A stretch of DNA of 64,000 nucleotides from Solanum dulcamara (taxonomy: Eukaryota > Streptophyta > Magnoliopsida > Solanales > Solanaceae): NCBI RefSeq assembly GCF_947179165.1, contig NC_077240.1, positions 60,361,501-60,425,500 on the forward strand, written 5' to 3'. This document shows positions 24,264-34,080 of this stretch, in pieces. A program made the position numbers and the translations under genes. Positions within the stretch are counted from its first letter, which is position 1. Every line of letters begins with the position of its first letter. The notes under the pieces were generated by a model. It did no database searches. It was not told the origin of the DNA and was given only the letters and a program-made list of their open reading frames with translations.

Positions 24264-26456
24264 TGTAACACCCCAACTTTTCAAAACGTCCAAATTAGCT
24301 CGTACCTACGCAACAAGGCAAGAGAGTAATTAATAAATTAAATTTTTTATGGTATGTCATATTTTTAAGTGTTCAAGGTGCGTATCTTAAGTTTTGAATT
24401 TTAGCGGGTGCAAAATAAAAGTTGGCAAAAATTATGATAAGTCCCTTTATAAAGAATTCTTCAAAATTTGGGTCAAATGTCTTGGAAGTTTTCTCCCAAT
24501 ATTTAAAGAGTGATGGGACCCACGACCTATCAAATCGAAGGTGTACGAGTGTAGTTTTCAACATATTAAACCGTTTGTCAATAGAACTTTAGAATAGAGA
24601 GATATTTATGTTTTCGTAAGACTGCACAAGCAGGCACGTGAAGCAGGCCCGCTAGGTCGGTTTAACTTTATATAAAGAAGCCACCTCCACTTTCTTTTTC
24701 ATTTCCACGTTTGCAGCAACCAAACCGCAGAGAAATTCCTTCCTAATCCATAAAATACTCCTTAGATCTTGGCTATCTTGTCTTGCAAGCTTCAGGAAAG
24801 TTGTTCTACGTTGCAAGCTCGTCATTTGGCATAGTTTTCTTTGTGAATTTTGGGCGTAGCTCCGCAGAGGTTGTGGAAGTAGGGGTTTTGCAGTGTTTGG
24901 AGGGTTTGAGATCTATTTCAAGGTTAATATCAAGGTAATACCCATCTTTCACTAATTTTAGCCTTTATAAGCCACAAATAGTAATTTGCGACAAAAATCC
25001 ATATCTTTTGTCGGATAGTCGTGATACCTTGTATTCGTGGGCTTATTGTAAAAATTTCATGTTGTAGTATTAGGGGGGATTTGGAAATAAGTCAATTGGC
25101 CACGTGAATTCATCGAAAAAGGTATATTAAGGCTATTCCCTTATTTCGGCATGTTTCGTTAAATCTTAGGAGCTATGCAAGAAGGTTGTTGTTATTGTTG
25201 ATATACTCGTAGCCATGTTTGTTGGTTGTTGGCTGCTCGAGTTGTTATAGTTCTCTATTGTCGGGATTCTTATTATATTAGTAGAGGCCCTATGTTTGGC
25301 ACGACTTAGAGACTATTTGAATAGGTTGCTTATAACTAAATTTCTCGTTTTTAGCCTATTGAATTGTTATTGTTGCCCTTGGAGCTATTGTGGTTAGCTA
25401 CACGAATGTGATTGTTCCCTAAGAGGGATATGAGTTGCCTACAGGGCTATATTGATTCCTAAGAAGTCTATGAGCTGCTTAAAGGTCTATGTTGTTTCCT
25501 AGGAGGGCTATGAGTTGCCTACGGGGCTATATTGATGCCTGAGAAGGCTATGTATTGCCTATGGGGCTATGTTGCTGCCAAGAGGGATATGAATTGACTA
25601 TGGGTTATATTGATGCCTAAGAGGTCTATGTGCTGCCTACGGGGTTATATTATTGCCTAAGAGGGCTATGTGACTGCCTGCGAGGCTAGGGGACTACCGA
25701 TAAGGGTATATAGACTGAATTGGTACATTCTGGGATTATGGTGGCCTAGGCAGATGGTCTTGTTTGTTGTTTGTACCTGTCGAGCTTATGGTGTCTTTTT
25801 TAGGTTGTTATTTTATTATTTTTGATATGTTTATATTTAGGAGAAGTTCAATACGCTTATTTTAATCTTGATTTATTTATTTGATTACTCTCGGTATATT
25901 ATGGTACCTGCTCATAATCTATCGCCTTTCATAATAGGTACATTATCTCATACTAATGCCCTGACACTGCATTCATGCCTGTAGGTCCCGACAGACGATC
26001 GGATAGACCTTCTCAGTAGCAGGGTTGACTTCTATCAGGTTGGCTAGCCCCTTTCTTCCGTAGCTGCTAGAGTTTGGAGGTTTGTTAGCTTTTGTTGTAC
26101 ATATTTTTTGGGCAGGCCGGGACCCTGTCCTGCCAAGCTTTACTACTCTTAGAGGCTTGCAGACTAGTATGTGGATTATATAGCTACGTTATGGCCAGGT
26201 TGGCCTGGTCTGTTGTGTTGTTGGGCTTGATAGTTGTTTTATGCTCTGCCCCGTTACATACCAGCTTTCAGCTTCTGTATAGAGATTATAGTGGCCTTGA
26301 CGGCCCAATCAAGACTTGTGTGCTAATTGGCTATTTCATTATATTAACTATTGGGAGTAGATGTTTCTTTTATAGAGTTGCTGACAGAGGCCTTGCTGGC
26401 TGAGGGCTTAATTGCATGCGCTAGTAGCAAATTATTCGGCAGGGTCAGCTTGAGCC
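24264..26456 (+). mobile_element. Gypsy-type LTR, incomplete at right (family G)
   Basis: The start TGTAACACCCCAAC is the standard LTR start in this window's gypsy families. It is non-coding over 2.2 kb with a TTTATATAAAG TATA-like box near 24668. The right end is not reached because the CACTA terminus begins at 26457, either by insertion or by deletion. Confidence 0.65.
25408..25690. repeat. Minisatellite of GCCTAAGAGGGCTATG-type units
   Basis: About nine units of roughly 30 bp alternate between CCTAAGAGGGCTATGAGTTG and CCTACGGGGCTATATTGATG variants, giving a higher-order period near 62 bp. They lie within the family-G LTR. Confidence 0.8.
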
Positions 26457-26905
26457 CACTACTAAAAACAGTCCAAAAAACAATAGAAAAAACATCGACG
26501 AATTGCGTCGCTCAAAAGAGCAACGAAATTTGAGAAGCTGTCCGTAGCTTTTTTATATTTTTTTAATTTTTAAAATATTTTTAATAAAAAGCGATGGGCA
26601 GGGACTATATGTCCGTCGCTCTTTTTGGTAGATTTTTGCGCCATATATAAATATATTTAAAAATTAATTCTAAAATAAAAATAATGACAAAGTACGTCGC
26701 TTTTAATTGAAAATAATTATTTAAAAATTGCGTCTCCGTCCGTCGTTTTTTATTACATTTTATTTATCATTTTTTTTAAATAAACGATGGAAATCGTCTT
26801 CCAATCCGTCGCCGTTTTGGTCAAAATGGTGGTCAACTACTTAAAAAAAGCAACGGACAGGGCGACGCTTTCCGTCGCTCTTCCTGAAATATTTGAAACC
26901 AGTCC
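26457..26905. repeat. CACTA sub-terminal GCGACGG/CCGTCGC repeats
   Basis: At least a dozen short motifs of the type GCGACGGA, CCGTCGCT and GCAACGGACAGGG occur in both orientations. In the CACTA family such sub-terminal repeats bind the TNPA-type protein. The set is similar to that at 50404-50850. Confidence 0.8.
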
Positions 26906-28095
26906 CAACTTTTTCTTATTTTTTGCGTTCTCTCTCTCTAAACCCTCCCCTTTCTCTCTAAAAATGTCAACCCCCACCCCCTTCACTGCCGTTCGCCGCT
27001 TTTCACCACCGCCACGCCCTCCCCCATCGCCGTTGTTGCCTCCGCCACTCCCCACCGTCAACCTCTCTCTCCGTATTGTTAATAAGGTTAGTTAGTTTTA
27101 GGATTTTAATTTTGAAAAAAAATTAATTTGTTGATTTATTAGTTAATTTATTTCATTTAATTTGTTTAATGTATGTTATTAATATAGTTAATTTGTATAT
27201 GTGATTTGGAATTGGTGAATGTTAGAAATTAGATTTTAGGTCTTTTCTTTGAGTTGAATTTTTGTTTTTGAATTAAATTGTGAATTGAATATTTTTTGGA
27301 ATTGGAATTAAAGTGTTGTTGATGTTCAAATGTTATGTTAAGTTGGTTAATTCTTGAAGTTAGAATGTGAATGAAAAGTTTAGGGCTTTTTAGTTTGAAT
27401 TGTTGTTTTTTTTAATTAGATTGTGAATTGGGTATTGTTGTAGTAGGACTTGAAGTGTTTTTGAAGATAAAATTACGGTTAGAACATGAAGTAATTAAAA
27501 ATTAGAATTTAGGATTTTTTATGTTTGGAAGATATTCAAGTGAGAAAAACATTGGGTTGAATGATTTTTGATGTTTGGAAGATATTCAAGTTATGAACTT
27601 GGACTTTAGGATTTTTGAACTTAGAATATTTTTTTTGGTTTGTATAAATTGTGAGCTTTAGACTTTGGAACTAATTAGAACTTAGATACTTGAATTTTAG
27701 GATACTTGAATATAATATAGAACTTGACCTTAGAACTTGAATTTTGAACTTGAACTTAGAACTTGAAATTTTGTTGACTTTAGAAATCTTGTTGAATTGT
27801 AGTACTTATGAACTAATTAAACTAAGTAGAGTTAGACGATATTCAAAGTCATGAACTTAAATGATAAGTTGAACTTAATTATTATATGAATTAATTAATT
27901 ATAAATTAAATTAATCATAACTTGAACTTATTATATGAATTAATTAATTATAAATTGAGTTAATCATAACTTGAACTTGAACTTTAATTATATGAATTAA
28001 TTAATTATAAATTAAATTAATTAGAATTTGTAGTCTCGATGAATTGTAGTCATTATGAACTAATTAATTAAGTTTGAATATATGTAATTTTGTAG
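26906..28095 (+). other. CACTA leader and probable 5' intron
   Basis: A C/T-rich stretch (26930-27085) with TCTCTCTAAACCCTCCCC ends near AATAAG|GTTAGT, a good donor-like site. AT-rich DNA follows up to ATTTTGTAG just before the TNP2 start at 28096. I infer an untranslated first exon and an intron. The proline-rich 102-codon frame here may be accidental. A tandem repeat lies at 27880-28026. Confidence 0.5.
27880..28026. repeat. Tandem AT-rich repeat, about 55-60 bp x 2.5
   Basis: Units contain ATGAATTAATTAATTATAAA followed by TTAATCATAACTTGAACTT. Three ATGAATTAATTAATTATAAA cores start near 27886, 27937 and 27992. It lies within the presumed CACTA intron. Confidence 0.75.
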
Positions 28096-29438
28096 ATGGA
28101 TCATCGTTTGTGGATGTATAACATGCATTATAAAGTTGGTGGTGATTTGAAACCTGTATTTATTGACGGTGTAAGAAGTTTTATCGATCATGCCATGACA
28201 CTTGATGTTTTTAAGAGAAATGGATTGGTTAGGTGTCCTTGTCGTAAATGTAGGTGCTTGAAATTTTTTAATCCAGATATAGTTATGGTTCATTTGTATG
28301 GTAATGGATTTAAGCCTAGATACTTTATATGGATTGATCATGGAGAAATAGATGAATTGAATAATATATTTTATAATCTGTTGCCCGTGGATGAATATAA
28401 GATGCTTGCACCACATGGTCAAATTAGGGTTGAACATGATAGGGTTCTACAGGATAGAGTTCAACATTATACATTTCACCATGATAGAGTTCATGAAATG
28501 ATTAATGATGCTTTTGGGGTTCAAGGTGGGATGGAACTCGAACAATATTTTGATGAAACTCCTAATGAAGAAGCAAAACGCTTCTATCAACATTTAGAAG
28601 AGGCTAGTCGTCCACTATGTGAAGGGAGTCTGTATTCTGCTTTGTCAGTTGCAGTTAGGTTAATGAATATTAAATTAGATTGGAGTGTTCCTCATGCGGC
28701 TATGGACTCAATGGTTGATCTTTTGGGCGAACTAGTTAATCCTGAGTTTAACATATCTAAGAACTTCTATCAAGCAAAGAGATTGGTTTCGAAGTTAGGA
28801 TTGTCATATGATAGAATGCATTATTGTGTTAATGGTTGCATGTTGTTCTACAAGACTGATAGTGAATTAGAAAATTATAAGTTTTGTGGACAAGTTCGTT
28901 ATAAGAGGACTCCTACTAGAAAGATGGTCCCAATTAAGGCGATGTACTATTTACCTCTTATTCCTAGATTAAAGAGGTTGTATGCATCGATGAGGTCTGC
29001 CCCACATATGAGATGGCACCGTGAATATAAAAGGCTGCCAGGTGTCTTGTTTCATCCATCTGACGGAGAAGCATGGAAATATTTTGATAACATGTATCCT
29101 GATTTTGCTAGTGAACCAAGAAATGTATGATTGGGGTTGTGTGCATATGGCTTCACACCATTCTCTAATGCTGCCTCACCTTATTTTTGCTGGCTTGTAT
29201 TTCTTACCCTGTACAACCTTCCTCCTAAAATGTGCATGACAAGTCCGTACATCTTTCTAAGCAATGTTATTCCAGGCCCTCGTAATCCTAAAAGTTTGAT
29301 TGATGTCTATCTACAGCCATTGATAGATGAGCTTAAACAATTATGGTTTGAAGGAGTAGTGACTTATGATATATCAACTAAGCAGAATTTTGTTATGTGT
29401 GTTATTTTAATGTAGACTATTAATGATTTTCCTGCATA
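28096..29438 (+). pseudogene. TNP2-like: CACTA TNP2-type transposase, 5' half
   Basis: Starts MDHRLWMYN. Residues 1-75 form the transposase-associated domain with CPCRKCRC. Residues about 220-344 and onward begin Transposase_21 (FWMDSMVDLL-like region, MHYCVNGCMLFYKTD, KAMYYLPLIPRLKRLYAS, MRWHREYKR). The frame is open for 344 codons, then TGA at 29128 replaces an expected Arg (CGA to TGA). After it the frame goes on (LGLCAYGFTPFSNAASPYF, GPRNPKSLIDVYLQPL) to a second stop, TAG for Trp, at 29413-29415. LCAYGF shows Tyr where family members have Asp (LCxDGF), likely a catalytic position. Coding stops at TINDFPA (29438), where the nested insertion begins; the other half is at 56021. Confidence 0.88.
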
Positions 29439-30225
29439 GCATGTCAGCTCGTAACACTCGATCTAAATATATCATGTCAGCTCGTGACACCTGATCCAAT
29501 TATATCGTGTCACCCGATCCAAATATAATTAATGTATCATTCTTTATTATCACTTTCTACTTCATTAACAATATTTCATCAAGCCTTCTTTACTCAAGGC
29601 ATCACTTTTGATAGAGCAAGTTCAAGATTATGAATTTCACAGTCTTGAAATTTCAGACTAATCAAAAATATATCAATCTTCCAAACCATAATAATTAAAT
29701 GCATAGCAAACTTCACAACATTACTCAACCACTACCAATCACTATTAAGACTCTCTATGATATAGAATAAACCATAACCTATCTCAACCGAAGAACCGAA
29801 GTCAAGCAAGGTAATTCACGAATGCTTTTCCTTTCTTCAATGTCTCAGAACGTTTTCAATCTATCAAATATACAATATTCATAAGTACACGAGTCTGTAG
29901 ACACCCATACTATTATATATCTAGTCTAGCCTCAATAACTCATCTCAATCTATAATAAGATTAAATTTTGATACCAACTAATATCTCAAGTGTCATATTC
30001 CTAAATTTTAAGCAAGAGTTAAGTCTCAACTCCTCCAATATCATAAATTTTATGATAATCATATAATACAATACACCTAATATTTAATTACTTATCTCAC
30101 TATATCAAACTTAAATGGTAAAGTGACAATAAAATCCACAATTAAAGCTAAATCCACCATTTGCAATCCTCTCAAACCCTAGTAATCATTATCTCAAAGA
30201 AGGGCATTTTAGTCACAAAAACGAA
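29439..30225 (-). mobile_element. LTR family B, inner (U3-like) part with tandem motif at its end
   Basis: On the minus strand this is the continuation of the LTR that starts at 42500, interrupted by the LINE. Its outermost 110 bp are degenerate tandem copies readable on plus as ATGTCAGCTCGTAACACYCG / ATCYAAATATATC. The same motif, in the same orientation, lies at the other end of the nested block (55917-56020). It is non-coding. Confidence 0.7.
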
Positions 30226-33200
30226 ATGGGGTGGGACCCACCTCCGGACCTCGAAAAATTTCGTTCGAAAGATGGAATCGTAGATTCCGTCGATACGAAC
30301 ACAACGAAAGTTATCTCACTCTCAGATTCCATCTATAGCTCCTCAAATTTGCAAAAGACTGAAGTGATCACTGTTCATTGTTCGAGTGAGGAGCTGCTGC
30401 AAGCTGAAAAAATCATATCCTTGAGAAATCGGGGATTGCTAAAGATTATAAACAATATTGGAGATGATTCTTCATCCCATATGCCAAGCACAGTACAAAG
30501 TTCACAAAAAAATTTAGTCCCAATTGAGAAAAATGCAGAGGCGCATCAGCTCAGCATCGCCGCCAATGCGCCACCACTGCGCCTTCAATTTCCAGCCACC
30601 TCCGGCGATATTCTAGCCCTCGCACCATCTGGACTTTGTTCGCAAGGACAAGGCGCCCCGATAGGAACAAAAACCTCTGGCGAAATCAACTCCGGCGAAC
30701 AAATTGTAGTCGACGCAGGAGCTACGGCAAGCCAAAACGCACAAGATGAATGCCAAAATGTTCCTCAAGCTGTTTTCAATCTCCTCAGTCATGAGAGCCA
30801 TCTCGAATCACTGCCACACTCTTCGAATTTATCCTTGAGCTCTGACAACAATGGAGTCGCCGGAGCTCCGGCCAGCCAATTCAGCCAAGACCAATACCAA
30901 AAGGTGAGTAACAGTGTGGAGAAGGTTTCTAACTATAACACATGTCTCAAATCTATACAAACAAGTTCAAATTCAAAAAGTCGTCAAGACGACTTTGGTG
31001 GTGCCGGAGCTCCGGCGAACCAATTGGCAAGAGACCAATACCAAAAGACTCATCAAGGAGTCATGAAGCTTCCAAGCTATATAGAGTGTCTCGAATCACC
31101 ATCAACAAGCTCAAATTCAAAAAGTCGTCAAGACTTGCATCTCCCTGAAGAACACTGTAACAGTGTTGTTCGAGCTGAAGCTGTGGCTGGTGTATTGGAT
31201 CATGTTCAAAATGACCAACAAGGAAATAGAATGCTAATATTGGAAGGCATTGAAGAAAATGGTCATGCCCCAAAAGAAATTTCGAAGGGGAACTTCACTG
31301 ATAAGCAATGGAACAGTGCTCTTGCTGTGGCTCATCCAGGTAAGTCTTCTAACTATTTCAACCAATATCTAGTCAAAAGTGATGACCATATTAACAATGT
31401 TGTTCAAATGCATAGTGACACTGTCGAACCTCATGAACTTAGCTTGCTTGATAATAATGTACAAAAAGGAAATTTAGCTAATGTTGTTATTGTTAAGCCT
31501 ACTAATTTGCATCTAGCTCTGACCAAGAATAATGAGGAAATTCAGAATGCTACTCACAATGGTGATACTGATCTTGTTGTTAAGCACAAGGAGCAGGGGA
31601 ACATAATACTTGGTAATGTTGAAAAAAACAAACAACCTGACCAGTTGAACAGGGGGCTCAATGTGAAAACTCAACCTGTCCATAGACCTTATGTTCCTAA
31701 TAGCAATCCTATGAAAGTGTCTAATAATTTTGATGCTATTAAATCTACTAACAAACCTGCTGCTCTGAATACTGGAAGCAACCTAGGTTCCAGAAACTCA
31801 AACCAACTTAGAGCTCCAAGTTTTAATATTCCAACTCCTAATAATCATGTGGTGCTTCCCAATACTAATTTACCTGCAAAACAAACCCAGCACCCCAATA
31901 CTAATACTCCAACCCCTCCTAATCCTGTCATCCACCAAACTCTGGCTACTAAGTTGAGAGCCCAAGAAGCTATGAAAACAGACACTATTGATATTACACC
32001 TCCCAAAATTACCACAAAGCAAGGCTATCCAGCTGTAGTATTTACAGAAGAAGACTTCCTGGTGAAATTGGCTAGTGATTGTAAGTATACTCTAATAGGA
32101 AAATTCACAAATACTATGCCTAAGATGGAAACCATTAGAAAGGAATTCATCTTGCAAACAGAACTCAGAGGAGGAGTGAAACTTACCCATTTTAACTCTA
32201 GGCATCTGTACATAGACTTGGACAATGAGTATGATCACTCTACTGTTTGGTCCAAAGGAAGAATGTACATAAATGGCCAACTTATGAGACTCCAACTTTG
32301 GACCCCCACCTTCAAGCCTGAAGAAGAAACATCTCTAGTTCCTATATGGGCTATATTACCTGAATTACCTTGGCACTGTTATCGTCTTGCAGTGGTAACT
32401 CCATTACTATCCCCAATTGGAAAGGTGTTGTTCTTGGATTTGGCAACCTACAAGAAAACAAGGGGTAGTGTTGCAAAAGTCAAAGTACAAATTGACCTTA
32501 CAAAACAAAGACCACAACATGTATGGATGGGGTATGGTGAGGATGAAAATGGAGCAGGAAGGTGGCAGTCTATCCAATATGAGGGGGTGCCAGATTACTG
32601 TCAACACTGCAAACATCAAGGTCACACCATTCATGTTTGTACTGTGAAAAGAAGGGATGAAGATAATAAGAAAAAACAAGTTCAAGAAGAAGAAGCAAGA
32701 AACAAAGATAAATCCAGCAATGAAAAGAACAAGGAACAACAGAACAAGGAGCTAAAACACCAAGAAGACAAACAAAATAAGGAACAACAAAACACTAGCA
32801 AAGCTGGAACTGAAAAAAGAGACCAAGAACATGCAGGTTGGCAAATTCAAAGGAGGAAAGGCAAAAAAGATGGACAACATAACCAACAACAACCACAACA
32901 GCATAAAACACAAGTATCCATGACAAAAGGGGAAAGTTCAGTACCATCCCAGCATATTATCAGCAGCAGCAAAGAAGGAAAATCTCAACAGCAGGCAGGT
33001 ATGCTTAATAACTCTAACTTTAATACTTGTAATATCCAAACTTGTAATGTAGACTCTGGAGTCCAGAGCCTACTCCCCATTCCCCATACAGTATTGGATC
33101 CCAGCCCCCATAATCCCATACAGCAGGTATTACATGTTAATGAAGAGAGCAGACCTGCAGACAAACAAAAAGAGCAAAATATTACTGCCAGGTGTGCACC

Positions 33201-34080
33201 AAATACTGGTTTGAATAATGTGGAAAGCAACAAAGCCAATGGAAAAATCCCAGGTATTGACTTAATGCTCCCACAACCCCATGGCTCCCCCAATTACTTT
33301 AATATCTTAAATAGTATTAATGTTGTGGCTGAAGAAGTCTGTGGAGGTCAGGTTGGAGGAATACAGGAGCAAATCACTAATCTGCAGGAAGGGGAAACCA
33401 AGGGGAGGGAAAATCTATTGGTTGACCATAGGAAAGACCCTAGAGCCCCTGCCACCACTATTCCAGCAGAGATAAGGTCCAACATGCAATTGCAACAAGA
33501 TGATGGTCAACAGCTTTCAGAGGACAGTGATAAGGGAGGTGTTGAATTTCCAAAAAATAGTGAACAAAATACAGGTGCAGTGATTCAGCTACTGAACAAT
33601 AAATATACTCTTTCTTTGAGTAAAAAGAAGAGAGAGGCACTGAAGAAAAAGATAGGAAAAAAAAGTAAAAAATCTCTGTCTGAAAAGACACAACACAGAG
33701 CAGGGATTTATGCTTCACCTCTTCAAATTCAATCCAGCTCTACTGAATTGTATGTGCTTAATAAGAGAGCCATATCAGATGACTTGGAGGATGAATATAG
33801 ACCTATTCAATCTGAAGATGAAGAGGACCTAGATCAAAAGGAACAAACTCATGATGAGGATGAGGAAACTAGTGCCTCTCCCATTAGAGCACTGGATGAT
33901 ATCACAGATTCTACAACTCAGGATGAAGTGTTGCAAGTCACTGAGAAGCAGGGTTTATCACCCAGGGGTCAGCAAGCAAAGATGAAGAAGAAAAAACAGA
34001 AACAAGACATCTCCACCAGTTCAGATAATGCTACTTGTAAGAGTGGCATCAACACAAGGTCCAAATCCCTGAAACTTTGA
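30226..34080 (+). CDS. LINE ORF1 protein (DUF4283 and CCHC zinc knuckle)
   Basis: 1284 residues without a stop. Residues 1-600 are low-complexity, Asn/Ser/Gln-rich, with three tandem 48-residue repeats at about 162-305 (each starting near AGAPASQ). Residues about 605-775 form a DUF4283 domain (FTEEDFLVKLASDC, WGILPELPWHCY-like region read here as WAILPELPWHCY). A CCHC knuckle CQHCKHQGHTIHVC lies at about 792-805. A Lys/Glu/Gln-rich stretch follows, and acidic and basic patches end the protein. Plant LINE ORF1 proteins bind the element RNA to form the ribonucleoprotein. The ATG lies within a few bases of the inferred element edge, and the stop TGA shares its A with the ORF2 ATG. It is longer than typical plant ORF1 proteins (about 400-700 residues); the extension is N-terminal. 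Confidence 0.9.
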   Translation: MGWDPPPDLEKFRSKDGIVDSVDTNTTKVISLSDSIYSSSNLQKTEVITVHCSSEELLQAEKIISLRNRGLLKIINNIGDDSSSHMPSTVQSSQKNLVPIEKNAEAHQLSIAANAPPLRLQFPATSGDILALAPSGLCSQGQGAPIGTKTSGEINSGEQIVVDAGATASQNAQDECQNVPQAVFNLLSHESHLESLPHSSNLSLSSDNNGVAGAPASQFSQDQYQKVSNSVEKVSNYNTCLKSIQTSSNSKSRQDDFGGAGAPANQLARDQYQKTHQGVMKLPSYIECLESPSTSSNSKSRQDLHLPEEHCNSVVRAEAVAGVLDHVQNDQQGNRMLILEGIEENGHAPKEISKGNFTDKQWNSALAVAHPGKSSNYFNQYLVKSDDHINNVVQMHSDTVEPHELSLLDNNVQKGNLANVVIVKPTNLHLALTKNNEEIQNATHNGDTDLVVKHKEQGNIILGNVEKNKQPDQLNRGLNVKTQPVHRPYVPNSNPMKVSNNFDAIKSTNKPAALNTGSNLGSRNSNQLRAPSFNIPTPNNHVVLPNTNLPAKQTQHPNTNTPTPPNPVIHQTLATKLRAQEAMKTDTIDITPPKITTKQGYPAVVFTEEDFLVKLASDCKYTLIGKFTNTMPKMETIRKEFILQTELRGGVKLTHFNSRHLYIDLDNEYDHSTVWSKGRMYINGQLMRLQLWTPTFKPEEETSLVPIWAILPELPWHCYRLAVVTPLLSPIGKVLFLDLATYKKTRGSVAKVKVQIDLTKQRPQHVWMGYGEDENGAGRWQSIQYEGVPDYCQHCKHQGHTIHVCTVKRRDEDNKKKQVQEEEARNKDKSSNEKNKEQQNKELKHQEDKQNKEQQNTSKAGTEKRDQEHAGWQIQRRKGKKDGQHNQQQPQQHKTQVSMTKGESSVPSQHIISSSKEGKSQQQAGMLNNSNFNTCNIQTCNVDSGVQSLLPIPHTVLDPSPHNPIQQVLHVNEESRPADKQKEQNITARCAPNTGLNNVESNKANGKIPGIDLMLPQPHGSPNYFNILNSINVVAEEVCGGQVGGIQEQITNLQEGETKGRENLLVDHRKDPRAPATTIPAEIRSNMQLQQDDGQQLSEDSDKGGVEFPKNSEQNTGAVIQLLNNKYTLSLSKKKREALKKKIGKKSKKSLSEKTQHRAGIYASPLQIQSSSTELYVLNKRAISDDLEDEYRPIQSEDEEDLDQKEQTHDEDEETSASPIRALDDITDSTTQDEVLQVTEKQGLSPRGQQAKMKKKKQKQDISTSSDNATCKSGINTRSKSLKL
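30709..31140 (+). repeat. Three 144-bp in-frame repeats within ORF1
   Basis: Copies begin near 30715, 30859 and 31003, a period of 144 bp or 48 codons. Shared blocks are AGAPASQ / AGAPANQ, DQYQK and SSNSKSRQD. Copies 2 and 3 are closer to each other than to copy 1. The multiple-of-three period keeps ORF1 open. Confidence 0.85.

Noticed and set aside
26787..27095. 102-codon proline-rich frame at the CACTA 5' end
   Set aside because: It starts inside the sub-terminal repeats and ends past a donor-like site. The Pro run comes from C/T-rich leader DNA. I treat it as untranslated leader.
28060..28437. 125-codon minus frame opposite TNP2
   Set aside because: It is a shadow of the TNP2 coding strand, with no domain.
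28096..29130. TNP2 5' half as an intact 344-residue gene
   Set aside because: The stop interrupts a conserved domain that continues in the same frame, so it is a pseudogene, not a short protein.
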